A stretch of 9,696 bases of DNA from Burkholderiales bacterium UBA2647 (GTDB lineage Bacteria; Pseudomonadota; Gammaproteobacteria; Burkholderiales; Burkholderiaceae_E): positions 6,269 through 15,964 of the forward strand of contig DENJ01000092.1 in the NCBI GenBank assembly GCA_002359635.1, given 5' to 3'. Shown in pieces: positions 1 to 7,343 of this stretch (the first letter of the stretch is position 1; each line of letters begins with the position of its first letter). The translations under genes and the position numbers were made by a program. The notes beneath the pieces were generated by a model, which did no database searches, was not told the DNA's origin, and was given only the letters and a program-made list of their open reading frames with translations.

Positions 1-52
1 CATCATGACGCCAAATGCCGAAACCAATCTAAATCAGCGATCGGGTTGTTGA
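1..52 (+). CDS. C-terminal tail of an upstream gene (partial), possibly the partner ABC ATPase
   Basis: Reading from base 2, a frame runs through 16 codons and stops at TGA 50-52. Its stop overlaps the TTG start of the next gene as TTGA (49-52). That is the same kind of four-base overlap as the ATGA at 1038-1041, which suggests tight translational coupling in one operon. Opp/Dpp operons usually carry a DppD-type ATPase directly before DppF, so this may be its tail, but 16 residues cannot identify a family. The frame of the following gene is also open to base 1, so an in-frame fusion with upstream sequence is the alternative. Confidence 0.45.
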   Translation, partial: IMTPNAETNLNQRSGC

Positions 53-1041
53 CATTGAAACCAGATACGCCATTGTTAGAGCTGCGTCGCCTCGAGAAGC
101 GATTCCCGGTCAAGGCAGGTTTCTGGGTAAAGTCGAAGCAATTTGTGCATGCCGTTGACGGTGTGTCTCTTTCGGTCATGCGCGGGGAGACGCTTGCTCT
201 AGTCGGTGAGTCAGGTTGCGGGAAGTCGACGGTTGGCCGTTCCATTCTTCGTCTGTTCGAGTTAAGTGGCGGCGAAGTGCTGCTCGATGGTGAGCGCATC
301 GATCATTTGAGTGACGCAAAACTCCGTCCCTTGAGAAAGCGCATACAGGTCGTCTTTCAGGACCCGTTCTCAAGCCTCAACCCGCGATTAAAGGTTCGCG
401 AAATCATCGCGGAGCCGATCCGCAATTTTTCGCTTGCCCACAGTGAGTCCGATCTGGATGCCCGGGTTGCAGGTTTGCTAGAAAAAGTCCGTCTGCCGCG
501 GGACGCTGCGAGTCGTTGGCCCCATGAGTTTTCCGGTGGTCAAAGGCAGCGAATCGGTATTGCGAGGGCGCTTGCTGCAGAGCCGGATCTGATCATCTGC
601 GATGAAGCGGTTTCGGCACTGGACGTGTCGGTAAAGGCGCAAATTGTTAATTTATTGCAAGATTTGCAAAAAGAGTTCGGGATGGCGCTTTTGTTCATCA
701 GCCATGACCTTGCGATTGTTCAGCACATGACGCACCGCGTTGCGGTGATGTACCTGGGGCGCATCGTAGAGATTGCTGATCGAAAAACCTTGTTTGGCCG
801 ACCCTTACATCCCTACACCGAGGCGCTATTGTCGGCGGTACCGGTCCCAGATCCGAAACAGAAGGCACAACGTATTGTCTTGCAGGGTGATGTGCCAAGT
901 CCAATCAACCGACCGTCGGGCTGCCACTTTCATACGCGTTGCCCCTTGGTTCAAGATCGGTGCCGAAGGGAGGTTCCGGCGTTGAACCCTCAAAGTGACG
1001 GGCGCTTGTTGGCTTGCCACTATCGGGGTGATCCAAGATGA
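49..1041 (+). CDS. Oligopeptide/dipeptide-type ABC transporter ATP-binding protein (DppF/OppF-like)
   Basis: This is a cytoplasmic ATPase that would power import by an Opp/Dpp/Gsi-type ABC permease. Numbered from TTG 49 (330 residues), it shows Walker A GESGCGKST at 53-61, the Q-loop glutamine at 104, the signature SGGQ at 162-165, Walker B ending in CDE at about 186, the D-loop SALD and the H-loop histidine at 219. Walker B is followed by Ala where most relatives have Pro. The C-terminal oligo_HPY region carries LHPYTEALLSAVP and four cysteines at 292, 298, 305 and 323. These match the Cys pattern typical of this family, which binds an iron-sulfur cluster in some members. No ATG lies before the ATPase core. 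TTG 49 is preferred because it overlaps the upstream stop, and TTG 46 is equally readable. The start of the next gene overlaps its stop. The permeases and binding protein must lie outside the window, and the substrate is unknown. The coupled carbamoylase gene suggests carbamoylated or D-amino-acid compounds. Confidence 0.93.
   Translation: MTLKPDTPLLELRRLEKRFPVKAGFWVKSKQFVHAVDGVSLSVMRGETLALVGESGCGKSTVGRSILRLFELSGGEVLLDGERIDHLSDAKLRPLRKRIQVVFQDPFSSLNPRLKVREIIAEPIRNFSLAHSESDLDARVAGLLEKVRLPRDAASRWPHEFSGGQRQRIGIARALAAEPDLIICDEAVSALDVSVKAQIVNLLQDLQKEFGMALLFISHDLAIVQHMTHRVAVMYLGRIVEIADRKTLFGRPLHPYTEALLSAVPVPDPKQKAQRIVLQGDVPSPINRPSGCHFHTRCPLVQDRCRREVPALNPQSDGRLLACHYRGDPR
1025..1031 (+). promoter_or_regulatory. 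Ribosome binding site for the D-carbamoylase gene
   Basis: GGGGTGA lies six bases before ATG 1038, inside the end of the ATPase gene. It supports the ATG that overlaps the ATPase stop as ATGA, so the two proteins are probably translated in a coupled fashion. Confidence 0.6.
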
Positions 1042-1970
1042 CGCGAATGCTTAGGGTTGCTGCTGCGCAACTTGGCCCAATCACACGAGTCGATGCAAAG
1101 GCCTCGGTCGTCAAAAGACTGATCGCCTTGATGCGGGAGGCTAAAGCGCTTGGGGCTCAGGTGGTTGCTTATCCCGAACTTGCGCTGACAAGTTTTTTCC
1201 CCCGTTGGTATTTTGAAGATCAAGCGCAGATCGATCAGTATTTTGAAACCGATATGCCATCAGCCGAGACGCAACCCTTGTTCGACGAGGCGAAACGGCT
1301 ATCAATTGGCTTCCATCTTGGCTACGCCGAACTGGTGGAAATCGAGGGGAGAAAGCGTCGTTTCAACACGGCAATACTTGTTAATCAGCATGCGGAGATC
1401 GTCCATCGCTACAGGAAGATTCATTTGCCTGGGCATGAGCAACATGAGCCTTGGCGAGCGTTTCAACACCTTGAGAAGCGTTACTTTGAGGTTGGGAATT
1501 TAGGTTTCGGCGTCACGCAGGCCTATGGCGGCTTCATGGGCGTTTGCATTTGCAACGATCGCCGATGGCCTGAAAGCTACAGGATCATGGGTTTACAAGG
1601 CGTTGAAATGATTTTCATCGGCTATAACACGCCGGTTCATAATCCCCCTGCACCAGAGCACGATGCGCTTTCCAATTTTCATAATCGTCTTGTTATGCAG
1701 GCTGGTGCCTACCAGAATGCCTGCTGGGTGGTGGGGGTTGCAAAGGCAGGCGTGGAAGAGGGCGTGATGCAAATAGGTCAGTCGCAAATCATCGCGCCTT
1801 CAGGGGAGGTGGTGGCCCAGTGCTCAACGCTTGGTGATGAACTCTGCGTGGCGGTTTGCGATCTTGATTTATGCTTTTCTTACAAGCGAACCACCTTCAA
1901 TTTTGAGAAGCATCGACAGCCTGAGCATTACAGCTTAATCGTGGAGCGACGGGGTGCGCAAACGCCTTGA
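1038..1970 (+). CDS. N-carbamoyl-D-amino acid hydrolase (D-carbamoylase, nitrilase superfamily)
   Basis: It hydrolyses N-carbamoyl-D-amino acids to free D-amino acids, CO2 and ammonia in the cytoplasm, the last step of the D-hydantoin route. The 310-residue protein resembles Agrobacterium D-carbamoylase along its whole length and in residue numbering. It has the catalytic Glu47 (in FPELALT-like YPELALT), Lys127 (YRKIHLPGH), Glu146 (HLEKRYF) and nucleophile Cys172 (ICNDRRWPE). Arg175 and Arg176 are expected to hold the substrate carboxylate. His129, His144 and His215, noted as important in the Agrobacterium enzyme, are also at equivalent positions. The start follows from GGGGTGA six bases upstream and from the MTR N-terminus shared with relatives. 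The ATGA overlap with the ABC ATPase gene argues for uptake followed by hydrolysis. No hydantoinase is visible here, so the substrate may be imported already carbamoylated or made by a gene outside the window. Other nitrilase-family amidases are a less likely reading given the motif match. Confidence 0.95.
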   Translation: MTRMLRVAAAQLGPITRVDAKASVVKRLIALMREAKALGAQVVAYPELALTSFFPRWYFEDQAQIDQYFETDMPSAETQPLFDEAKRLSIGFHLGYAELVEIEGRKRRFNTAILVNQHAEIVHRYRKIHLPGHEQHEPWRAFQHLEKRYFEVGNLGFGVTQAYGGFMGVCICNDRRWPESYRIMGLQGVEMIFIGYNTPVHNPPAPEHDALSNFHNRLVMQAGAYQNACWVVGVAKAGVEEGVMQIGQSQIIAPSGEVVAQCSTLGDELCVAVCDLDLCFSYKRTTFNFEKHRQPEHYSLIVERRGAQTP

Positions 1971-2019
1971 CCAAGGTCTGAAACGTAGCCTATTCATAAC
2001 AGATTTAAAATCTATCCCG

Positions 2020-3351
2020 TTAATCTTGGTGTTCAATCGGCTTTGTGAGCCGCTCACAATGATGGGCAAGCCAACGATCTTGTCCGGGCGACGCGCTCAA
2101 CAGCGCAGCAATCGGCAGCTTCTCGAGATCTTTGCATAAGGGTACGGTGAGTATGGGGCCTCCCAACGCCGTCCACCCGGCGATGTAGCTCGGGTCGCCG
2201 GTCCAATCAAGGCCCTTCGGTGCCGTTTGTGGTGTGGCAGGCATCAGAAAGACCTGGTGTGGTTTAAAGCGACCGAAGAATTTTTGCCGCATTTGCGCGA
2301 TCGCCCTTCGCGCTTCGTCATAGTGTGCGGCTTTGATGGCCAGGCCCTCGTGAATGGCTGACCACAACTTTGGGCCAATGAGCGAAGACCCGTGCGCTCG
2401 AAGGTGGGCGAGGCTGTGGCCGCATTCATAAAGCATCGTGAGGCGTTGCTGAGCTACCAGTTTTTCAAAATCGATCGGTGATCGGAAGCGCTTGATGGCT
2501 ATTTGGCTGGCTTTATAGGCCTCTACGGCAGTCTCGATGGCAGCCTGAATCGATGGCGCTGCCTGCGCAATCAATGGGTCCTCCACGACAAGAATTTCGG
2601 GAGATGCTGCTGAGATTGCTTCACTTGGCATGTAGCTTGGCGCCAGAGCACGATAAGCAAAGGCCGCATCCGCTGCGCGATAGGCCAATAGCCCTGGCGT
2701 GTCATAGTTCGGTGCCAGCGGCGTTATGCCGAAGTTAGGGAGACTTCCCGTGCTCGGCTTGAAGGCGCCGATGCCACAGTAAGCTGCGGGTCGATTGACC
2801 GATGCGACGGTTTGCGTGCCGATTGCGAGGGGCGCCATGCCAGCTGCGACAGCGGCTGCTGAGCCGGAACTTGAACCGCCAGGCGTATGATCAGGCGCAT
2901 GGGGGTTTCTTGCGGGCGAGGGGTCTTGGAGTGCAAATTCCGTGGTGTGAGCTTTACCCAGCACCACACAGCCAAGTTGTCTAAGGGTCGCTACGATGCT
3001 TGCATCGGCGTTGACAGACTTTGCGTCCTTGCGCGATTTTGAGTTGGCGCGCGTCGGATAGCCGATGACATCAATGATGTCTTTGATCGCAACCGGAATC
3101 CCATGGAGTGGACCGCGGTCAAGACCCCCACGTAACTCATTGTCCCTTAGGGCAGCCTCTTGAAGCACTTGCTTTGGCTTAACCACGCGCCAAGCCTTGA
3201 CCTGACGATCAATGGATTCAATACGTTCCAAATAATGCATCGCAAGCGATGTTGCGCTAAGCTCGCCTTTGCGCAGGGCTTTCGCCAAGCGCTTGAGTTC
3301 GCCAGGATCATGGACCAAATTCGTACTGCCGAGTTCATGCGATTTTTTCAT
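2020..3351 (-). CDS. Amidase signature family hydrolase with altered nucleophile motif
   Basis: Amidase-signature enzymes hydrolyse amide bonds using a Ser-cisSer-Lys triad. Starting at ATG 3351 the protein has 443 residues. Lys90 (PVAIKDIID), cis-Ser160 in GGSSSGS (158-164) and nucleophile Ser184 are all present, with the 24-residue Ser-to-Ser spacing usual for the family. The segment before the nucleophile reads TQTVAS where relatives normally have TQTGGS or TDTGGS, so two small flexible residues next to the oxyanion hole are Val and Ala. NRPAAYCG follows as expected. ATG 3387 would add 12 residues but lacks a Shine-Dalgarno-like sequence, whereas GGGAG precedes ATG 3351 by 11 bases. The gene converges with the D-carbamoylase gene (49 bp gap) and diverges from the D-aminoacylase gene. 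There is no signal peptide. The substrate cannot be told from sequence; the setting suggests an amino-acid amide or N-acyl compound. Reduced or changed activity is possible because of the motif change. Confidence 0.9.
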   Translation of the reverse strand: MKKSHELGSTNLVHDPGELKRLAKALRKGELSATSLAMHYLERIESIDRQVKAWRVVKPKQVLQEAALRDNELRGGLDRGPLHGIPVAIKDIIDVIGYPTRANSKSRKDAKSVNADASIVATLRQLGCVVLGKAHTTEFALQDPSPARNPHAPDHTPGGSSSGSAAAVAAGMAPLAIGTQTVASVNRPAAYCGIGAFKPSTGSLPNFGITPLAPNYDTPGLLAYRAADAAFAYRALAPSYMPSEAISAASPEILVVEDPLIAQAAPSIQAAIETAVEAYKASQIAIKRFRSPIDFEKLVAQQRLTMLYECGHSLAHLRAHGSSLIGPKLWSAIHEGLAIKAAHYDEARRAIAQMRQKFFGRFKPHQVFLMPATPQTAPKGLDWTGDPSYIAGWTALGGPILTVPLCKDLEKLPIAALLSASPGQDRWLAHHCERLTKPIEHQD

Positions 3352-3390
3352 GATGCTGGAAGCTCCCTTTCGATCAGCACACGTCATGCC

Positions 3391-3395
3391 AAGGA
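3391..3395 (+). promoter_or_regulatory. Ribosome binding site that sets the D-aminoacylase start
   Basis: AAGGA ends seven bases before ATG 3403. It decides the start, because the reading frame stays open 81 codons further upstream through sequence that codes for the amidase on the other strand. Confidence 0.7.
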
Positions 3396-3402
3396 TACGA
3401 TC

Positions 3403-4854
3403 ATGCCAGCAAGCCCAAAAGCACAGTCAACCATGTTCCGAAACGCATGGATCGTCGACGGCACTGGTGCGCGAGGCTTTAAGGGCGATCTCTTGGTACA
3501 AGGAGGTCTGATTGCTGCGATCGGCGACAGACTTGAGGAAAATGCCGAGCAGGAGCAGGATTGCGAAGGGAAGGTGCTTTGCCCGGGTTTTATTGATGTA
3601 CACACCCATGACGACGCGATGGTGCTTTCATCGCCGGAGATGTTGCCCAAGATCAGCCAAGGTGTTACCACGGTGGTGGTCGGTAATTGCGGGATTTCAC
3701 TCGCGCCATTGACAAGTAAACCCCCGGTTGCGCCCTTGACCCTACTTGACGAATCGTTGTATCGATTCCCCACCATCGCTGCCTATAGGGACGCTGTTAA
3801 TCAGGCGATGCCATCGGTAAATGTTGCCGCATTGATCGGACACAGTGCATTGAGACTCGAGGTTCTCGACGATTGGCGTCGACCCGCTACCGAATTAGAA
3901 CGGCTTCGTATGGGGGAAATGGTTCGCGAGGCAATGGATCATGGTGCTGTCGGTATGTCTTCCGGAACGTTCTATCAAACCGCTTATGCCGCTGATATTC
4001 TAGAACTGATACCCTTGGTTCGAGTGGTGGCCAGTGCCCGAGGTCTTTACGTAACCCATATGCGAACCGAGATGGACGATATTCTCGCGGCGATTGACGA
4101 GGTTGCGCTGACAGCCCGCCATGCAGGAGCACCACTGGTCATTTCTCATCACAAGTGTGCGGGTCGCCTCAATTGGGGGCGATCCGTAGAGACGCTTACC
4201 TATATCGATGGGCTACATAAGCAGCAGTCGATCCACCTTGATGTCTATCCCTATGTTGCCGGCTCAACCATGCTTCGGCTCGACATGGTTGATGAGGAAA
4301 CAGAGGTATTGATCACGAGCAGTGAACCGCACCCGGAGCTTGTTGGAGAGTCGCTTTCAAGCATCGCCGACGCCTGGAAAACCTCCCAGCGAGAAGCAGC
4401 AAAGCGATTGATGCCGGGAGGAGCATGCTACTTTCAAATGCATGAAGATGATGTTGTCCGAATTTTGCAGCATCCGCGCGCTATGGTGGGTTCTGACGGT
4501 ATTCCCCATGATTCAAAACCGCATCCGCGCTTATGGGGAACTTTCCCCAGGGTACTCGGCGAGTATGTGCGCCACCGACGATGCCTAAGTCTTGAAGCTG
4601 CGATTCATAAAATGACAGGTCTTTCGGCCAAAACCTTCAAACTCGGTGATCGCGGCTTGATCAGGTTGGGTTTCGCTGCAGATTTAACAATCTTTGATCC
4701 TGAAACAATTGAGGATCTTGCGGACTTCCACGATCCGACACGACCTGCAAAAGGCATCGTCGCGGTATACCTTGCCGGGCGATTGGCCTATGACTTCAGA
4801 GGCCATGTCTTAAATCGATTTGGTCGCTTCATTGCTCGATCGAATCCCAGCTAA
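3403..4854 (+). CDS. N-acyl-D-amino acid deacylase (D-aminoacylase, amidohydrolase superfamily)
   Basis: It hydrolyses N-acyl-D-amino acids to a carboxylate and the free D-amino acid, using a zinc TIM-barrel active site. The 483-residue length from ATG 3403 fits the family. Numbered from that start, the metal-site residues by comparison with Alcaligenes D-aminoacylase are His67 and His69 (PGFIDVHTHDD), Cys96 (VGNCGIS), His219 (VTHMR), His249 (ISHHKCAG) and Asp365 (VGSDGIPHD). The family-typical PHPRLWGTFPRVLGEY follows, then a C-terminal strand region (FAADLTIFDPETI) that completes the small beta domain. There is no signal peptide, so it is probably cytoplasmic. It diverges from the amidase gene with about 51 bp between starts and converges with the fusion gene 36 bp downstream. 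Acyl and side-chain specificity (general, D-Glu or D-Asp type) cannot be assigned. Together with the D-carbamoylase it gives the locus two routes to free D-amino acids. Confidence 0.93.
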   Translation: MPASPKAQSTMFRNAWIVDGTGARGFKGDLLVQGGLIAAIGDRLEENAEQEQDCEGKVLCPGFIDVHTHDDAMVLSSPEMLPKISQGVTTVVVGNCGISLAPLTSKPPVAPLTLLDESLYRFPTIAAYRDAVNQAMPSVNVAALIGHSALRLEVLDDWRRPATELERLRMGEMVREAMDHGAVGMSSGTFYQTAYAADILELIPLVRVVASARGLYVTHMRTEMDDILAAIDEVALTARHAGAPLVISHHKCAGRLNWGRSVETLTYIDGLHKQQSIHLDVYPYVAGSTMLRLDMVDEETEVLITSSEPHPELVGESLSSIADAWKTSQREAAKRLMPGGACYFQMHEDDVVRILQHPRAMVGSDGIPHDSKPHPRLWGTFPRVLGEYVRHRRCLSLEAAIHKMTGLSAKTFKLGDRGLIRLGFAADLTIFDPETIEDLADFHDPTRPAKGIVAVYLAGRLAYDFRGHVLNRFGRFIARSNPS

Positions 4855-4890
4855 GCATTTTTGACTGTTTAGCAAAGCTTTCAGCCACTG

Positions 4891-7308
4891 TCAGTCCAGC
4901 GTTTGGCAAAGTTCAAGTAAGACGTCATAGAGTAATTGCAAACCTGCATCAATGTCCTCAGGCTGGCTGTGCTCGGCCGGGTTGTGGCTCAGGCCACCGA
5001 TACTCGGTATAAAAACCATCGCGCTTGGACAAAGACCTGCCAGCATCTGGGCGTCGTGTCCCGCGCCCGAAACAATTCGCTGATGACGGTATCCCCGCGC
5101 ATTGGCATGGCCTTCTATTTTTTTTATCAGACTAGGTTCGAACTGAACGGGCTCAAATCTTGCGAGCTTACTTTGTCGAATCTCAACCGATTCTTCCCGG
5201 GCGATGATCTCGATCGCTTTTGCCAAGCTTTGCTCAGCCTTTTGCAGCAGCGCCTCTTCGCGGTTTCTCAAATCGACACTCAAGATCGCTTCGCGTGCAA
5301 TGACATTAATGAGGTTGGGTTTAAGTTCGATGCGGCCAACTGTTCCGCGTTGCGAGTCACCCATCTGCATACAAAGACTTCGCAGCTCACAAGTGATGCG
5401 CGCCGCAACATAGGCTGCGTCTCGACGCATGTCCATGGGCGTGGTACCCGCATGATTTGATTGTCCGATGATCTCCAGGCGTTGCCATGATATGCCTTGA
5501 ACCGCTTCAACCACACCGATTTGGGATCCGGCACGTTCCAGAACAGGACCTTGCTCGATGTGAAGCTCGATGAAGGCTTTGGGCTTGATATGACCGGGCA
5601 TAAAGTTTCCCGCATAGCCGATGCGGACCAGTTCTTCGCCGAGCACATGGCCATCGATGCCTTGGATTCGAAGCGCTTCGTCGAGCGACATACCCTGCGC
5701 GAATACAAGCGAACCAAGCATGTCAGGCGAGAACCGGGCACCTTCTTCGTTGGTAAACGCACACACGACCAGCGATCGTAAGGCTTTGATTCCGGCTTCC
5801 TTCATGCATCGAATCACCTCAAGGCCCGCTAGAACCCCAAGGCAGCCATCGTAGCGCCCACCTGTTCGCACCGTATCAATATGAGATCCGGTCATGACCG
5901 GATCAAGATCGGGCGACATGCCCTCATAAATGCCAAAGATATTACCGATTTTATCGATCTGGATGACCAGCTTTAAGCTTTCCATGGCCTTAATGAGCCA
6001 GTCCCGACCCAATCGGTCACTGTCGGTTAAGGCAAGACGATTACAAGCGCCGTCGTCTTGTAAACCGATTTGAGCGAGCGCTTCAATCTGTTCCAAAAGA
6101 TAATCTGTTCGTGGTGTTGGTGCGGCTTCGACGATTGACTGATAAATCTGCGGATCCGTCATTCCTTCGCTTCCAATAATTAGAACGCGAGCCTTGGCGT
6201 CAAGACCGAGCACTTGAGCAAGATGAGGCGTTGCTTTGCACGCCTGCAAAAGTGCAAGCCCGGCAGCGCCTGTTTCGCCTGAAGTCACGCTGGGGTCCTC
6301 GTCCTCACCCCGCTGGAGCGATCGCATGGCTTCACGGACATCATCCTCGCAAACGACGCAGGCATCATCAGCACCCCGCCTTAATATCTGCCAGGCAATC
6401 GGTGAAACCTCACCGCATGCAAGGCCTGCCATGATGGTTTGTAGCGGGCCCGCTACGGCAACCGGATGACCGCTTGCAATCGATTGAAAAAAGCAATCGG
6501 CGAGCATCGGCTCGACAAGAACGAATCGCGGGCGCCTTGGCCCCCAGTGATGCCAAAAGTACGCACAAACAGAAGCGGCAAGTGCCCCTACACCGGTTTG
6601 GACAATCACATGAGTGGGCGGCTGCAGCAATTGATCGCAGATTTCCTGCGCCATCAGGCCATAGCCGTGCATCACCTTGGATGGTATATCGATATAATGA
6701 TCATAGCTCGTATCGGAAACGACGAACCAATGGTTCTCATCAGAGTGACGCTGCGCTTCTCGCACTGAATCGTCATAATTGCCTTCAACTCGGCAAACGC
6801 GAGCTCCAAAGGCCTCGATGGCCTCGCAGCGCGCTCGGCTTACGGTGGCGTGCACAAAGATCACACATGCGGCGCCGAAAAGATGCGCGCCCCAGGCCAC
6901 CGATCGCCCATGGTTACCATCGGTCGCGCAACAAACCGTGATTGCTTTTGCCGCCTGCCTAACATTTTGATCGCTCCACAATAAAGAGCCATCTTGGAGT
7001 TCAAGCTTATCGCAAAGCAAGGCGTAAACGGCGTAGGCGCCGCCGAGCGCTTTAAAGCTGCCAAGCCCGAAACGACCCGATTCATCTTTAAAAAAGACTT
7101 CACGCAATCCCAATCGCTTTGCCTGTCCCTGAAGTATTCGCAAGGGGGTCGGCGCATATCCAGGCCATTGTTGAATTGTTGCTGCTGCGCGTGCAAATCC
7201 TGCTGGGTTGATATGTTCGTCAGGCAAATTGCCGCCCACATGCCGGTTGGCAACCCATCCCGCCCTTGGGCTCCTAAAGTGTTGGGTTGCATGCCGGGGC
7301 GTATTCAT
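4891..7308 (-). CDS. Bifunctional fusion: diaminopropionate ammonia-lyase (PLP) + M20 hydantoinase/carbamoylase-family hydrolase
   Basis: One uninterrupted 805-residue frame carries two complete enzymes. Residues about 1-395 are a diaminopropionate ammonia-lyase (DpaL/YgeX type), which converts 2,3-diaminopropionate to pyruvate and two ammonia. They show the PLP lysine Lys86 (RFGLGSFKALGG), Asp130 (ATDGNHGR) and Asp199 (DTSYDHY), equivalent to Lys77, Asp120 and Asp189 of the E. coli enzyme, plus the phosphate-binding TGVGALAAS (238-246) and SGETGAAG (343-350). Residues about 400-805 are an M20-type hydrolase of the hydantoinase/carbamoylase family, which includes L-carbamoylases and allantoate amidohydrolase. 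Its metal ligands are His476 and Asp487 (bridging), Glu522, His583 and His775; the general base is Glu521. NHAGTTPM (618-625), Arg628 and SGAGHDA are also intact. Only a short Pro/Thr-containing joint near 395-402 links the halves. ATG 7308 has no clear Shine-Dalgarno sequence. The gene lies 35 bp behind the Bug receptor gene, probably in one operon. The substrate is not determined; an N-carbamoyl or N-acyl derivative of 2,3-diaminopropionate is the natural inference. Confidence 0.93.
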   Translation of the reverse strand: MNTPRHATQHFRSPRAGWVANRHVGGNLPDEHINPAGFARAAATIQQWPGYAPTPLRILQGQAKRLGLREVFFKDESGRFGLGSFKALGGAYAVYALLCDKLELQDGSLLWSDQNVRQAAKAITVCCATDGNHGRSVAWGAHLFGAACVIFVHATVSRARCEAIEAFGARVCRVEGNYDDSVREAQRHSDENHWFVVSDTSYDHYIDIPSKVMHGYGLMAQEICDQLLQPPTHVIVQTGVGALAASVCAYFWHHWGPRRPRFVLVEPMLADCFFQSIASGHPVAVAGPLQTIMAGLACGEVSPIAWQILRRGADDACVVCEDDVREAMRSLQRGEDEDPSVTSGETGAAGLALLQACKATPHLAQVLGLDAKARVLIIGSEGMTDPQIYQSIVEAAPTPRTDYLLEQIEALAQIGLQDDGACNRLALTDSDRLGRDWLIKAMESLKLVIQIDKIGNIFGIYEGMSPDLDPVMTGSHIDTVRTGGRYDGCLGVLAGLEVIRCMKEAGIKALRSLVVCAFTNEEGARFSPDMLGSLVFAQGMSLDEALRIQGIDGHVLGEELVRIGYAGNFMPGHIKPKAFIELHIEQGPVLERAGSQIGVVEAVQGISWQRLEIIGQSNHAGTTPMDMRRDAAYVAARITCELRSLCMQMGDSQRGTVGRIELKPNLINVIAREAILSVDLRNREEALLQKAEQSLAKAIEIIAREESVEIRQSKLARFEPVQFEPSLIKKIEGHANARGYRHQRIVSGAGHDAQMLAGLCPSAMVFIPSIGGLSHNPAEHSQPEDIDAGLQLLYDVLLELCQTLD

Positions 7309-7343
7309 AGCGAGGGCTGGGAACAGCGAATGACTAACAACAA

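Noticed and set aside
1971..2019. AGATTTAAAATCT hairpin between the carbamoylase and amidase genes as a terminator
   Set aside because: The stem is short and AT-only and no T tract follows; too weak to call.
3160..3402. N-terminal extension of the D-aminoacylase frame by 81 codons
   Set aside because: It lies antisense to well-conserved amidase coding sequence, has no family resemblance, and ATG 3403 has a good AAGGA site and gives the usual 483-residue length.
4855..4900. GACTG...CAGTC inverted repeat between the convergent D-aminoacylase and fusion genes as a terminator
   Set aside because: Arms are five bases with a loop of about 24 bases, and the T run lies on the wrong side of the hairpin for both directions.
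4936..5460. 174-codon open frame on the plus strand inside the fusion gene
   Set aside because: It is antisense to conserved M20 sequence, including the substrate-binding and C-terminal regions, and its translation shows no recognisable motif.
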